A stretch of DNA of 64,000 bases from Halomarina oriensis (GCF_009791395.1 NZ_WSZK01000036.1:34312-98311), one strand, 5' to 3'; shown: positions 16,337 through 24,432, counted from the stretch's first letter. The notes: generated by a model from the sequence alone, not told the origin. Numbers and translations are program-made.

Positions 16337-16607
16337 ACTGGCGACACGCCCCGACGTGGCGAGTGGCTTCGAGCGCCGGTGTCTCGCCGCGCTTACCAGC
16401 CCGATGCGCGTCACCGACGTCGCGCCGGACCTCTACGAGGTCGCTTCGGAGTCGGGCAACACCTACACCGTCGACGTCCGCGAGCAGGTCTGTAGCTGTC
16501 CGCAGAGTACCTATCGTGACATACGGTGTAAGCATCTGGTGCGGGTGGCGCTCGTGACCGCTGACTCAACACGGCCACTCACCCCGCTGACGCTCCCTGC
16601 CCGATGA
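16329..16607 (+). CDS. SWIM zinc-finger protein (92 aa)
   Basis: 92 residues. The SWIM signature CxCx(n)CxH is complete: VCSCPQSTYRDIRCKHLVRVAL near residues 55-77, preceded by the usual strand pair (DLYEVASESGNTYTVDV). SWIM domains bind DNA or proteins and occur in transposases and in recombination factors; in haloarchaeal viruses they are common as stand-alone small proteins. The ATG at 16329 gives an 8-base overlap with the preceding gene. Confidence 0.85.
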   Translation: MPELATRPDVASGFERRCLAALTSPMRVTDVAPDLYEVASESGNTYTVDVREQVCSCPQSTYRDIRCKHLVRVALVTADSTRPLTPLTLPAR

Positions 16608-16786
16608 CCCTCCCGACGCTCGACGGCCGGAAGTGTGCGGGCTGTTCCCGGCTGGTGCTTCGGCGTGACCGGAGCGTCGAACCGGGCGCGCTGTGTACGG
16701 CCTGTCGGAGCGAGGACCTTCTGGTGTGTTCCTGTGGCCGCACTGGCCTCCCCGAGCGCATCGCCCTCTGTGAGCGGTCCCACTGA
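16604..16786 (+). CDS. Zinc-finger micro-protein (60 aa)
   Basis: 60 residues, seven Cys in pairs (CAGC, CTAC, CSCG, single Cys near the end). Overlaps the SWIM gene by 4 bases. It ends 17 bases before the next promoter motif. Confidence 0.65.
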   Translation: MTLPTLDGRKCAGCSRLVLRRDRSVEPGALCTACRSEDLLVCSCGRTGLPERIALCERSH

Positions 16787-16802
16787 CGCTTCGGCGCTTT
16801 CT

Positions 16803-16820
16803 CGACCCCTACTCAAGAGG
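16803..16820 (+). promoter_or_regulatory. Virus-specific promoter motif, copy 3 (plus strand)
   Basis: Reads CGACCCCTACTCAAGAGG, the best consensus copy, and ends 20 bases before ATG 16841. It is the only plus-strand copy and it drives the multi-HTH protein, which makes that protein a candidate for the regulator that uses the motif. Confidence 0.75.
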
Positions 16821-16840
16821 CTCCCGTCACGAGTGAACCT

Positions 16841-17740
16841 ATGGCAACAGGCCAACCCCTTCAGAGAGACGGCGACGGGTACGACCCCGTCGTCCTGCCC
16901 GAGGCGTTCATCGAGGCGACCGACCGGAGACGCGACCAGGCACGCGCCGTGTTGCTGGTGACTCGGACCTACCAGAAGGCCGCCGATATCGCCGCACAGA
17001 CGCCTTACTGCACGAAATCGATACGCAAGGTGTGTCGCCGGCTGGCGGAGACGGGCGGCCTCGACACACGCCGCGGTGAGACACCACCGACGGGCGGTCA
17101 CCGACCGATGCTGTTCAGAACGAGCGCGGCCTGTCGCACCGACCGCGTCACCGAGTCGCTGTACGTCGCCGCGGATCGTCGGTGTACGCACGTCGACCCG
17201 CTGTGTCGCGGCTTTCGACAGAACGCGGTGGGGGCCTACCTCGCCACCGACGCGACCGGCGAGCGGTGTCGGTACTGTGGCCCGCGCCGTCTCGATACCG
17301 GCCCGTTCGACCACGACCGAGCGCTGTATCACATGTGGGCCGACCGAGCGACCGTCGAGTACCTCTACGTCGAGCGCAACCACTCCATCGCCACGACGGC
17401 GCGGTTACTCGGCATCGGGGCGAATCGCTGCATCCGCCGCCTCGACGCCTTCGACATTCCGCGAGCGCCGCCGGGAGACTCGCCGGAGGTTTCCAAAGCC
17501 GAGTGCGAGGCGTTTCGCGCCCGCCTCGACGACGGGGAGTCACCGCGAGCGATTGCCGCGGACTTCGAGTGGGACTCACAGACGGTCACACGCCACGGCC
17601 GACGGAACTGCGCTCACGGAACTGGCGACGGGACCGACAACTGCTGTCCGCTCTGTCAGCAACGCGCGCCGTCGCTCGCCAAGCACCTGCCGACCTGTGA
17701 GGAGCGTGAGTCGGTCGCGTCACAGGGGTGGTCGACGTGA
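16841..17740 (+). CDS. Multi-HTH regulator with C2HC zinc finger
   Basis: 299 residues. I see three helix-turn-helix-like segments: residues about 40-75 (YQKAADIAAQTPYCTKSIRK), about 170-205 (HSIATTARLLGIGANRCIRR) and about 225-255 (GESPRAIAADFEWDSQTV). A Cys pair CRYCGP sits between the first two and a finger CPLCQQRAPSLAKHLPTC ends the protein. It reads like an archaeal sigma-like or repressor/activator with repeated DNA-binding units. It has its own copy of the virus promoter motif 20 bases upstream, so it is probably autoregulated or the activator of that regulon. Family not recognised. Confidence 0.75.
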   Translation: MATGQPLQRDGDGYDPVVLPEAFIEATDRRRDQARAVLLVTRTYQKAADIAAQTPYCTKSIRKVCRRLAETGGLDTRRGETPPTGGHRPMLFRTSAACRTDRVTESLYVAADRRCTHVDPLCRGFRQNAVGAYLATDATGERCRYCGPRRLDTGPFDHDRALYHMWADRATVEYLYVERNHSIATTARLLGIGANRCIRRLDAFDIPRAPPGDSPEVSKAECEAFRARLDDGESPRAIAADFEWDSQTVTRHGRRNCAHGTGDGTDNCCPLCQQRAPSLAKHLPTCEERESVASQGWST

Positions 17741-17928
17741 GCGTCGCCCGCGACCTCACCGCGAGCACTCGGTCTCTCGCGTGGTTCACCGTCCTGCTCG
17801 GCAGTGGCCTCGCGCTTCTCGCCGTCGGCCTCGGCGGCCTTGGCTACCCGGTCGGGTCGACGCCCGCACTCGCGCTTTGGATCGCCGGCATGGGCGTGGC
17901 GCTCCTCGCCACGGTGGGTCGTCGCTGA
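17737..17928 (+). CDS. Two-span membrane micro-protein (63 aa)
   Basis: 63 residues from a GTG at 17737 (GTGA overlap with the regulator stop). Two hydrophobic helices, WFTVLLGSGLALLAVGLGGL and PALALWIAGMGVALLATVG. Function unknown. Confidence 0.65.
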   Translation: MSVARDLTASTRSLAWFTVLLGSGLALLAVGLGGLGYPVGSTPALALWIAGMGVALLATVGRR

Positions 17929-18188
17929 TGGCGGCCACGCGCCGGACGCCGAGGATAACCGACCACTCGGTGTTGCGCTATCGGATGCGGGTCGACCCGC
18001 TCGCAACTCGCCACGACGTCGAAGCCGCCCTCGCCGCTGCGACCGACCCGGTCCCGGCCTCACTCGACCACAGCGAACCCGACGAGGTGGTCCGGTGGAA
18101 CGCCGCCAAACAGGTTGGATTCGCTATCGCCGTCGAAGACGCCGTCTGTAAGACGATTCTGTTGGATTTCGGTGGTGAGGGTCAGTGA
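17928..18188 (+). CDS. Small protein, possibly RelE/HigB-like fold (86 aa)
   Basis: 86 residues, ATG 17928 in a TGATG overlap. The pattern helix (TDHSVLRYRMRVDPLATRHDVEAAL) followed by strands (QVGFAIAVEDAVCKTILLDF) is reminiscent of small ribonuclease-like proteins, but key residues cannot be confirmed, so this is only a guess. Confidence 0.6.
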   Translation: MAATRRTPRITDHSVLRYRMRVDPLATRHDVEAALAAATDPVPASLDHSEPDEVVRWNAAKQVGFAIAVEDAVCKTILLDFGGEGQ

Positions 18189-18433
18189 CCGACGTGAGCG
18201 CCGCGCAGTGTGCTCGAATCGCCACGCTCGTCGAACGGGGGTGGGCCATCCGAGAGATCGCCGCCGAAATCGGTATCAACCGCTCGACCGCTGGGAAACA
18301 CATCCGACAGGAGTGTACCCACCACCAGGCACCGGGAACGACGTGTCCGGTCTGTGGCGACCGGAAGGTGAACCTGCCCCAACACCTGCCGTGTTCGGAC
18401 GTCCCGGACCAGGGGGTCGAAGGTGAGGGATGA
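18185..18433 (+). CDS. HTH plus C2HC zinc-finger protein (82 aa)
   Basis: 82 residues from a GTG at 18185. N-terminal helix-turn-helix CARIATLVERGWAIREIAAE.. IGINRSTAGKHI and C-terminal finger CPVCGDRKVNLPQHLPC. The same design is found in the broken gene at 10220-10485, and the same finger ends the regulator at 16841-17740. Probably a small DNA-binding regulator. Last gene of the plus-strand operon. Confidence 0.75.
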   Translation: MTDVSAAQCARIATLVERGWAIREIAAEIGINRSTAGKHIRQECTHHQAPGTTCPVCGDRKVNLPQHLPCSDVPDQGVEGEG

Positions 18434-18491
18434 TGGCGGTCTGTAGTCGCTCGGCTTGGTCACCGAGTCGAGAAGCGGTCGACGCGACCCG

Positions 18492-18501
18492 TATGCATAA
18501 A
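18492..18501 (+). promoter_or_regulatory. TATA-like box before the CHAT cassette
   Basis: TATGCATAAATA at about 18491-18502 is the most AT-rich stretch in the gap 18434-18536. It would start transcription about 10-15 bases before the ATG at 18537. It suggests that the cassette has its own promoter instead of the virus motif. Confidence 0.45.
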
Positions 18502-18536
18502 TACTCGCCACCTGTCTACCTGCAACAAGGTTTTCC

Positions 18537-19238
18537 ATGACCGACTCGGTGCCGAATTCGGCCCCCGCTGACGACGTTGCCCATCCCGTCGAGGAAGCGT
18601 TGCAGTCACTCCACGCGAGCGGTGGCCGCATCCTGGTGAGCGGGGCCGTCGGTGAGGACGTGTTGTGTGGACTCGCCCGCAAGCTGTTCGGCGATGGCCC
18701 TCGGCCGCGCGTGTTGGCGACGGCCGACCTGGACGCGGCGGCGGTCGACGCCTGTCTCCCCTCGTCGGTCCCGGACGACCAGACAGCCATCGTTCGCCAC
18801 GGCGATGCGCGGGGGTCGGCGGCGATGCACTGTGACGGGGGTGTCGAGCGCCCGCCACCTCCATCGTGGCTGCGGGCGTTCCGAACCGATATCTACGACG
18901 GGCTGGCGGGCGTCCGTGACGGGGTTGACCCGTCGCCAAGCGAGATACGGGTGGGCGTCCTGACGCTGCGACCGTTACTCGACGACAACAGCCCGGACGA
19001 GGTGGCGAGTTTCTGCCGCCTGATTGGGTCGGAGGTGACGCTGTCTCGTGGTGTCGCCTTCTTCGGCTCGGGGCTACCGACGCCGACGGCGACGTTGGAG
19101 CCGATTCGAGACGTCGTCGATGCCGAAGTGCGCTTGCGCTGGGAGCCGGGGCTTGACACGCCCGAACAGCGCTGGGTGCTTCAAGACGGTACTACCAAGT
19201 CACAGTGGCACCCACTTGACATCACGACAGATGGTTGA
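18537..19238 (+). CDS. Partner protein of the CHAT protease (233 aa)
   Basis: 233 residues. The N-terminal half has a nucleotide-binding-like strand-loop (GGRILVSGAVGEDV), and the whole sequence fits a RecA-like alpha/beta protein without a proper Walker A Lys. From memory, haloarchaeal genomes carry such proteins (I think the DUF7504 group) beside small HTH and micro-membrane proteins. Its stop overlaps the start of the CHAT gene (TTGA), so the two are translated together and probably act together: this one could sense or regulate, the other cut. Confidence 0.65.
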   Translation: MTDSVPNSAPADDVAHPVEEALQSLHASGGRILVSGAVGEDVLCGLARKLFGDGPRPRVLATADLDAAAVDACLPSSVPDDQTAIVRHGDARGSAAMHCDGGVERPPPPSWLRAFRTDIYDGLAGVRDGVDPSPSEIRVGVLTLRPLLDDNSPDEVASFCRLIGSEVTLSRGVAFFGSGLPTPTATLEPIRDVVDAEVRLRWEPGLDTPEQRWVLQDGTTKSQWHPLDITTDG

Positions 19239-21346
19239 CGCCCCCTTCAGGTATCGAAATGCGCCCCGCTGACCGGCCGCGGGAACCAACTGCGGAGTTG
19301 GTGTGTCCCGGCGCTCGCTCGGAGCTACGGCTTCACGACGTCGCCGAGGGTGTGCGGGCGCTGCTCGGAGCGGATGGCGCGACGTCGTGTATCGAACACA
19401 CGACGGCGTGGTGTCCCTACCCACTCGATTCGGGCTGGCGCGTCGATACCGGGCGGCTCTCGGTTCCCAAACCCGTCGAGGTGGTCATCCGGACGGGGGC
19501 GGGCGACCCGCTCACGCAGGTGACTCACCGCGAGCGCTTCGACGCCGAGGCAGGCGAGTACGTCCTGCAGGTCCAATCGCTGGGCATCGTCTGTTATCTC
19601 CACGTTACAGGCACGCTCACGACCGTTTTCGAGGATGGGGCGCGCATCATCCACACCTCTGCAGACCATATCGACATCGGCCTTCGCTCGCTGCACGAAC
19701 GGCCCCACGCCACCGTCGAGACGAGTGCTCACCCACGCGACCTGATGCGGGCGCTCTCGTGTTTCGGGTCGGCGCTCAAAACCACCTCACCGGAGCGCTC
19801 GTGGCCCACGCTCCGTGGCTTTCCACCCGCACTCGACGTCGTCGACGCCGAGCGGCATTTCAACGCTCCCGAGGGGCTCGAACGGACCAGCCGGCCGATC
19901 CACCTCACGGTGCCCGAAGAGCGGCGGTACGTCCTGCCGGTCGCCTCACTCGCCTACTATCTCGACGCGCCCGTGACGCCCGGCGACCCGGCACTGCACG
20001 TCGGGGCAGAGTCCATCCCGATTCGCGGCCCGGTTGACGAGACGGTCGTCGACGACGTCGCCCACGCACGCTTCGAGTCGGGCTGCCGTCGCCTGCTCGA
20101 ACAGGTGTTCACGCTGGACTGTCACGTCCGGAGTGCGGGGCAGTTCCCGGCCCTGCTCGCCGGTCACGACGCGGTCGCCGACCTCCTCTCGCCCGACCCG
20201 GAGACGCTGTATGCCGCCGACCGCGTCCAGCGCCTCGATGCGTATCTGGGCGTCGACTACGAGGCGCTTGCCGACACGGGGGCGATACCACAGTGGAAAC
20301 TCACGGCCGACCTCGCCCCGCACGCCGAGCACGTTCCATACCTCCCGTTTGGGGTGTACGACCTCGGTCACGTCCGGACGGTCGAGTTACCGGCCGACGG
20401 CGAAGCGCGGCCGAGTCACTCGGCGAGCGGCCACGTCCCGATTGTGACGCCACCGCCCGTGGAGAGCATCGAACACGCGTGGTTGGGGCCGGGCATCCCG
20501 CTGGGGGCGTCGACGCCGACGCCAGCAGCCTGTCGTCGGCAACTCGACCCCGTGGGTGATGGCCCGGTCGAGATTGCGGTTATCGTCAACGACGAGTCGA
20601 TGGCCGCCGAGCGGTCGGTGGGCGACATCTACGAGGTGCGAGACCTCCTGGCGATGGACGTCACCGTCCACGAGGGGCTGACCGTCGCGGAGACGCGAGC
20701 GGTGCTCGAAGCCGACCGGAGTCTCGTGCATTTCGTCGGGCACGTCACCGACGAGGGGCTGCAGTGTCGTGATGGGTCGTTGGATGCACGGACGCTCGAC
20801 ACGCTCGGTGCGCGGGCGTTCATCCTGAACGCCTGTCGGTCCTATCAACAGGGCCGGGCGCTCCTCGACGCCGGGGCCGTCGGCGGGCTGGTCACGCTGG
20901 CGTCGGTGGCGAACGACTCGGCGACGCGAATCGGCATTCAGGCCGCCCGACTGTTGACGGCTGGGTTCTCCCTGGCCGGTGCGTTAGCGGTGTTGCGCGA
21001 GACCCTGGCGACGGCGACGCAGTACTCGATTGTCGGAGACGGGAACGCGACGATTGCGACGACCGAGGGCGCAACACCACACAGCATCACGCTCACTCGC
21101 TCTGGTGATGCGTTCGACATGACGTTCTACGGATACCCGACACGAAAGTGGCCGTTAGGAACGACTCATTCACCGAATATCGGGACGAGCCCACCACGCT
21201 GTCTCAATGCAGGCCGTATCACGTCGATAACGGTCACTGCCGAGGAACTCACCGAATACTTCGGGCTGTCGGGGAACATTCCGGTCCGGTACAATGGTCA
21301 GTTAGAGTGGGCACATGACCTCGGCACCCAGCTTTCGGAGCGGTAA
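19235..21346 (+). CDS. CHAT-domain (caspase-like) protease
   Basis: 703 residues if the TTG at 19235 is used (4-base overlap), or 695 from ATG 19259. The C-terminal third has the CHAT signature: a hydrophobic strand ending in the catalytic His, SLVHFVGH (H503), and another ending in the catalytic Cys, AFILNACRS (C534), followed by GAVGGLVTLASVANDSAT. The N-terminal 430 residues are a beta-rich, non-TPR region I cannot assign. CHAT proteases serve as effectors in prokaryotic cell-death and defence systems, for example Csx29 and bacterial gasdermin systems. Here the target is unknown; no gasdermin is seen. A virus or plasmid might carry it against competitors. Confidence 0.8.
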   Translation: MTPPSGIEMRPADRPREPTAELVCPGARSELRLHDVAEGVRALLGADGATSCIEHTTAWCPYPLDSGWRVDTGRLSVPKPVEVVIRTGAGDPLTQVTHRERFDAEAGEYVLQVQSLGIVCYLHVTGTLTTVFEDGARIIHTSADHIDIGLRSLHERPHATVETSAHPRDLMRALSCFGSALKTTSPERSWPTLRGFPPALDVVDAERHFNAPEGLERTSRPIHLTVPEERRYVLPVASLAYYLDAPVTPGDPALHVGAESIPIRGPVDETVVDDVAHARFESGCRRLLEQVFTLDCHVRSAGQFPALLAGHDAVADLLSPDPETLYAADRVQRLDAYLGVDYEALADTGAIPQWKLTADLAPHAEHVPYLPFGVYDLGHVRTVELPADGEARPSHSASGHVPIVTPPPVESIEHAWLGPGIPLGASTPTPAACRRQLDPVGDGPVEIAVIVNDESMAAERSVGDIYEVRDLLAMDVTVHEGLTVAETRAVLEADRSLVHFVGHVTDEGLQCRDGSLDARTLDTLGARAFILNACRSYQQGRALLDAGAVGGLVTLASVANDSATRIGIQAARLLTAGFSLAGALAVLRETLATATQYSIVGDGNATIATTEGATPHSITLTRSGDAFDMTFYGYPTRKWPLGTTHSPNIGTSPPRCLNAGRITSITVTAEELTEYFGLSGNIPVRYNGQLEWAHDLGTQLSER

Positions 21347-21472
21347 CTACGGGCCGACGTTCCCGGTCGCACCGCCGAAACTTGGCTTGCAGTCCGAAAG
21401 CGCTGCGAGGAACAGCAGGCCGATGTACTTTGGTTCCTCACGCAGCATCGTCGAGAGTAGGCTTTCTGCCAT
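21347..21472 (-). CDS. Micro membrane protein (41 aa), convergent to the CHAT gene
   Basis: 41 residues from ATG 21470-21472; polar N-terminus, one hydrophobic stretch (YIGLLFLAAL) and a Gly-rich tail ending in Gly-Pro. An AT-rich element (AAAATTTTT, about 21500-21512) lies about 33 bases upstream. From memory it resembles the tiny haloarchaeal proteins found next to DUF7504-type genes. The stop abuts the CHAT stop. Confidence 0.4.
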   Translation of the reverse strand: MAESLLSTMLREEPKYIGLLFLAALSDCKPSFGGATGNVGP

Positions 21473-21553
21473 ACATACACCACGTCGCGCGTTCTCGAAA
21501 AATTTTGCTAAAGAAGTGCTGTAAGAATTGACAGAAAGAAACCAGGGTGGTGG

Positions 21554-21892
21554 TTACTTCGCCATGAACTCTCGGATGGCGTGGAGTTCGCGTTCTGCAG
21601 CGGTTCGGCCGGCGTGGAGTGCGAGGACGTCGAGGCGCTGGATCGTCTCGTCGACTTTGTGTGAGGTGAGTGAGTGGCGACGTTCGGAGGCAACACGCTC
21701 ACAGTCGACGTGGCCCAACTCCGCCAACAGGGATAGCTGCTGTGAGACGGTCCGCGCCGAGTAGCCAGTCTGACTGGCGAGTTCGCTCACCGAGAGGCCG
21801 TCGCTGTCGGTCGTCCCCAGAAGTGCCTGAACGACCGCTGCCCGCGACTCCGGTGTGCAAAGCTGCAGCATCCCGCCCGCTTCGCTGACCAT
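21554..21892 (-). CDS. ArsR-like winged-helix regulator of the CHAT cassette
   Basis: 112 residues from ATG 21892. Winged helix: RAAVVQALLGT, then GLSVSELASQTGYSARTVSQ and QQLSLLAELGHVDCERV, followed by a wing and a C-terminal dimer helix (VDETIQRLDVLALHAGRTAAE). The start is supported by a TATA-like CTTTAAC about 25 bases upstream. A perfect 7-base dyad next to that TATA box (21925-21942) is a likely operator, so the gene is probably autorepressed. Confidence 0.75.
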   Translation of the reverse strand: MVSEAGGMLQLCTPESRAAVVQALLGTTDSDGLSVSELASQTGYSARTVSQQLSLLAELGHVDCERVASERRHSLTSHKVDETIQRLDVLALHAGRTAAERELHAIREFMAK

Positions 21893-21924
21893 GAGAGAGC
21901 CACACACGCAACCATGTTAAAGGA

Positions 21925-21942
21925 CCCGAAGTTGACTTCGGG
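21925..21942. promoter_or_regulatory. Dyad operator upstream of the HTH regulator
   Basis: CCCGAAG-TTGA-CTTCGGG, a perfect inverted repeat immediately upstream of the TATA-like box of the regulator gene. As an RNA it could also form a hairpin, but the promoter position favours an operator. Confidence 0.5.
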
Positions 21943-22240
21943 CCGCACCTGCAGGCTTCTCATTTCAACGCATACTTATCAGATAACAGAAAGGTTTTAG
22001 TGAATCTCCTCGCTCTTACGAGATAGCGTGGGCTCCACGGCCGACGCAGCGCGTGACGCCTCGCGCCCTACCCCTTCAACGCCTCTCGCACCCGGCGGTG
22101 CTCGGCCGTTCATACACTCCATGTCACGATACTAACGTCGCGGGGGCAACTCCCCCCGCAGAACCGCCTTGCAATCTCGTTGTGTGGGACTACGCGTGTC
22201 GATAATCTCCGTTATCCCAGTCCGTAGGCCGACCGGCCGT
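21943..22240. other. Intergenic region without a supported gene
   Basis: About 300 bases between the regulator of the CHAT cassette and the operon end at 22241. It holds an AT-rich stretch (21960-22015) that may contain a promoter, and short inverted repeats (GCGGGGGCAACTCCCCCCGC near 22139-22158 can form a strong hairpin, perhaps a terminator for the minus-strand operon ending at 22241). No coding frame is convincing. Confidence 0.5.
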
Positions 22241-22450
22241 CTACGACGATGGGTCTCCAACGGCGTAGCGACCGTCACGCTCGACGAGGCGGCCATCAGC
22301 GACCGCGGTGGCGATGGCATCCCGCGCGCTGTCGGGGTCGGTGATTGACCGCGAGAGGATGCGGACCAAGACGTGCTCGGCGACGGTGTCGCGTTGCTTT
22401 GTGGTCGTCTGGAGCTCGACGATGCGGACGACGCGCTCTGAAAGGGTCAT
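22241..22450 (-). CDS. Small winged-helix-like protein (69 aa)
   Basis: 69 residues. The pattern TVAEHVLVRILSRS.. DPDSARDAIATAVADGRLVERDGRYAVG is a compact winged helix with its wing at the end. Last gene of the unit that starts at 24394. Likely a small DNA-binding regulator. Confidence 0.6.
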   Translation of the reverse strand: MTLSERVVRIVELQTTTKQRDTVAEHVLVRILSRSITDPDSARDAIATAVADGRLVERDGRYAVGDPSS

Positions 22451-22501
22451 AGCAGTCCAGAAGAGCTACGGGACCGTTAGTTGCCTGCTTCGAGTCTGTC
22501 G

Positions 22502-22813
22502 TCAGCCATCGGAAACAGGAACCTCCTCAACGGTGGTCTCGTGAATCTCGTCCTCGAACACGCGCTTTTCGTTCTCGTGGTTGTTCGCGTGCATCTCGGC
22601 GTTCTGACGGACCTGATAGCGGTTCAGTTCGTTGCGCTGAACTTCGTGCTCGAAGTCGCACATCTCCCAGCCACGGGCCTCGCAGGTGACGCGGAACTTG
22701 ACGGGTTTGTCCCAGCAGTCACCACAGAGGACTTGTCCGCCGTGGTTGATGCCGTTCTCGCCGTCGAGTGGCGTTTCATCGCCGCACACGTCACACTCGT
22801 CGGTGTCGTGCAA
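22502..22813 (-). CDS. Zinc-ribbon protein (about 103 aa), start uncertain
   Basis: About 103 residues. CDVCGDET and LCGDCWDK form a zinc ribbon, then a charged helical C-terminus. The only start near the ribbon is a TTG at 22813. The frame is also continuous with the gene upstream (22868-23149) apart from a single TGA, so read-through or an undetected start is possible. Confidence 0.55.
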   Translation of the reverse strand: MHDTDECDVCGDETPLDGENGINHGGQVLCGDCWDKPVKFRVTCEARGWEMCDFEHEVQRNELNRYQVRQNAEMHANNHENEKRVFEDEIHETTVEEVPVSDG

Positions 22814-22867
22814 GACACCCGTCTCGCATTGACCGCGGCCGTGTTCCGCCTCTCGCGCCCGTCTGCA

Positions 22868-23149
22868 TCACCCGGCATGGGCGAAGTCCTCCAGACTGTA
22901 CGACTGTTCGCCGACGCGCTCGTCGTACCAGAACATCGTACACCGTGGGCAGTCGAAGATGCCACGCTCGGCGGTCGTTCCGCGGGCGTTGGAGTGGCAC
23001 AACGGACAGAACCCGATAGCGACGAGCGACGGCCCGACGTCGTGGGTGCCGAGCGGCCCGATGGGGAACGTGCGACCGCCGTACTTCTCCGGCGTCCAGT
23101 CGTCGGGGCCGTCGCGCCAACCCCCAGGGCCATCTGTTGGGTCAGTCAC
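22868..23149 (-). CDS. Zinc-ribbon protein (93 aa)
   Basis: 93 residues from a GTG at 23149 overlapping the upstream gene. CPLCHSNARG and CPRCTMFWYDERV are the two knuckles of one ribbon; the N-terminus is Gly/Pro/Asp-rich. Function unknown. Confidence 0.65.
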   Translation of the reverse strand: MTDPTDGPGGWRDGPDDWTPEKYGGRTFPIGPLGTHDVGPSLVAIGFCPLCHSNARGTTAERGIFDCPRCTMFWYDERVGEQSYSLEDFAHAG

Positions 23150-23396
23150 GCTTCTCTCCGACAGTCTCAAGTGGTACTTCTCTGACTCTGAACGTTGCTT
23201 TCGCTCCCATCCCGATGTGATACTCGAAGCTGTCTCGCTCGCCCAACTCATCGAACTGGGAGACGTGTTTCTCGCGCCACACGTCCGCTGCCGATTTCGA
23301 CTTGAACGCTCGGAGGGGCTTGCTGCTATCGGCCCCGTACCGCACCACGACGAACACGGTCTCGTGGTTCTGTTCTGGCCTGCCTTCATCACTCAT
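23142..23396 (-). CDS. Small protein, unknown (84 aa)
   Basis: 84 residues from ATG 23396. Strands (ETVFVVVRYGAD, ATFRVREVPLE) around a helix (SKSAADVWREKHVSQFDEL), a compact alpha/beta fold. No cysteine. Overlaps both neighbours by 8 bases. Confidence 0.65.
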   Translation of the reverse strand: MSDEGRPEQNHETVFVVVRYGADSSKPLRAFKSKSAADVWREKHVSQFDELGERDSFEYHIGMGAKATFRVREVPLETVGEKRD

Positions 23397-24069
23397 TCCA
23401 ATCAGCTTCCAGATCGTGCTCACTCGCCGGTTCGGCGACACCGGTAAAATCGTCGCGTGCTTCGAGCCAGTCGAACGCCGCTTGCTCGGTGTCGAATCCG
23501 GTCGCTTTCACGCTCCCGTAGGCACCGACGGCGACCCACTCCTCGACCGGCTCGTCGTCGGGTGGTCGTCCACACTCGATGCATTCGGCGGTCGGCTCGC
23601 CGTCGGTGGTGGTGAGTCGCCACCACGCGTTTCCACAGTCACAAGCACCACCAGAGTGCATCTTCGAGAGCGGGCTGCCGGGGGCGACCGGCACGTCGAA
23701 CGGGTCGACGCCGGCCACCGGCTGGATATACTCGACAGTGCCCTCTGAGTCGTCTTCGACACCCGCGACTCCCGACGGGCCGTAGTTTGCCCGCACCCTC
23801 GTCTCGCCGCCGACCTCGACGGGGCCGCCGCTCCATTCGTCCCAGAGGCCGTGATAGCGTGAGACGGTGATTGTCGCGCCGCGCTCGACGTGTTGGGTCA
23901 TGTGGTTGGGAACGATGAGCGCCCCCTCACGGTCGCCGTGACTCGCCCGCAACTGCGTGTAGTGGGTGGCCGCCGCGCCCTCCAGACGGCTCGGTTGGAA
24001 CTGCGGGACGAGTTCGTATTCGTCGCCGGGTTGTTCGACTCGAAACTGTGGGGTTGTGGTGTCACTCAT
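23389..24069 (-). CDS. Unknown protein with zinc ribbon (226 aa)
   Basis: 226 residues. The N-terminal 130 residues are beta-rich (QFRVEQPGDEYELVPQF and following), the middle has a zinc ribbon CDCGNAWW and CIECGRPP, and the end is a short alpha/beta unit (GFDTEQAAFDWLEARDDF). Largest gene of this operon. No assignment. Confidence 0.65.
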   Translation of the reverse strand: MSDTTTPQFRVEQPGDEYELVPQFQPSRLEGAAATHYTQLRASHGDREGALIVPNHMTQHVERGATITVSRYHGLWDEWSGGPVEVGGETRVRANYGPSGVAGVEDDSEGTVEYIQPVAGVDPFDVPVAPGSPLSKMHSGGACDCGNAWWRLTTTDGEPTAECIECGRPPDDEPVEEWVAVGAYGSVKATGFDTEQAAFDWLEARDDFTGVAEPASEHDLEADWNE

Positions 24070-24394
24070 CGACAGGGGTTGCGTAGTCTGGCAACACGCC
24101 GTGTCGGCGTGCTTCCGTATCACTCATCGTCACGAGCGCGTCTGCATCCAAGACAGCCCCAGCAGGCACCCCGACGACGAGCGGGTCGCCGTGCTCGTCA
24201 ACGCCGGTGGCGTCGAGCACGCAGAGATAGTCGTACTCTCGCTCGTCAAGCGTATCGCCTTCCGGCCCGCCGACGCCATAGGTCACCGCTACCAGATTGA
24301 CGTGGTCTGTGCCGGTGGTTTCTAACTGCGTGCGTATCCTCTTATCACGGCCTGGATTCGACTGTGACCACCACGGTTCGCTGTCGCTTGCCAT
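24062..24394 (-). CDS. Unknown protein (110 aa), first gene of its operon
   Basis: 110 residues from ATG 24392-24394, chosen because it lies 20 bases from the promoter motif at 24415-24432; upstream in-frame extension is ruled out by that promoter. Beta-rich with an acidic centre, no cysteine cluster. Confidence 0.7.
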   Translation of the reverse strand: MASDSEPWWSQSNPGRDKRIRTQLETTGTDHVNLVAVTYGVGGPEGDTLDEREYDYLCVLDATGVDEHGDPLVVGVPAGAVLDADALVTMSDTEARRHGVLPDYATPVDE

Positions 24395-24414
24395 ACCGTC
24401 ACTCGCCACGAAGC

Positions 24415-24432
24415 GCTCTTGAGTAGAGGGTC
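24415..24432 (-). promoter_or_regulatory. Virus-specific promoter motif, copy 4
   Basis: Minus strand reads GACCCTCTACTCAAGAGC. One base departs from the C4 run of the consensus, the core CTACTCAAGAG is intact. It ends 20 bases before ATG 24394. Confidence 0.7.
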
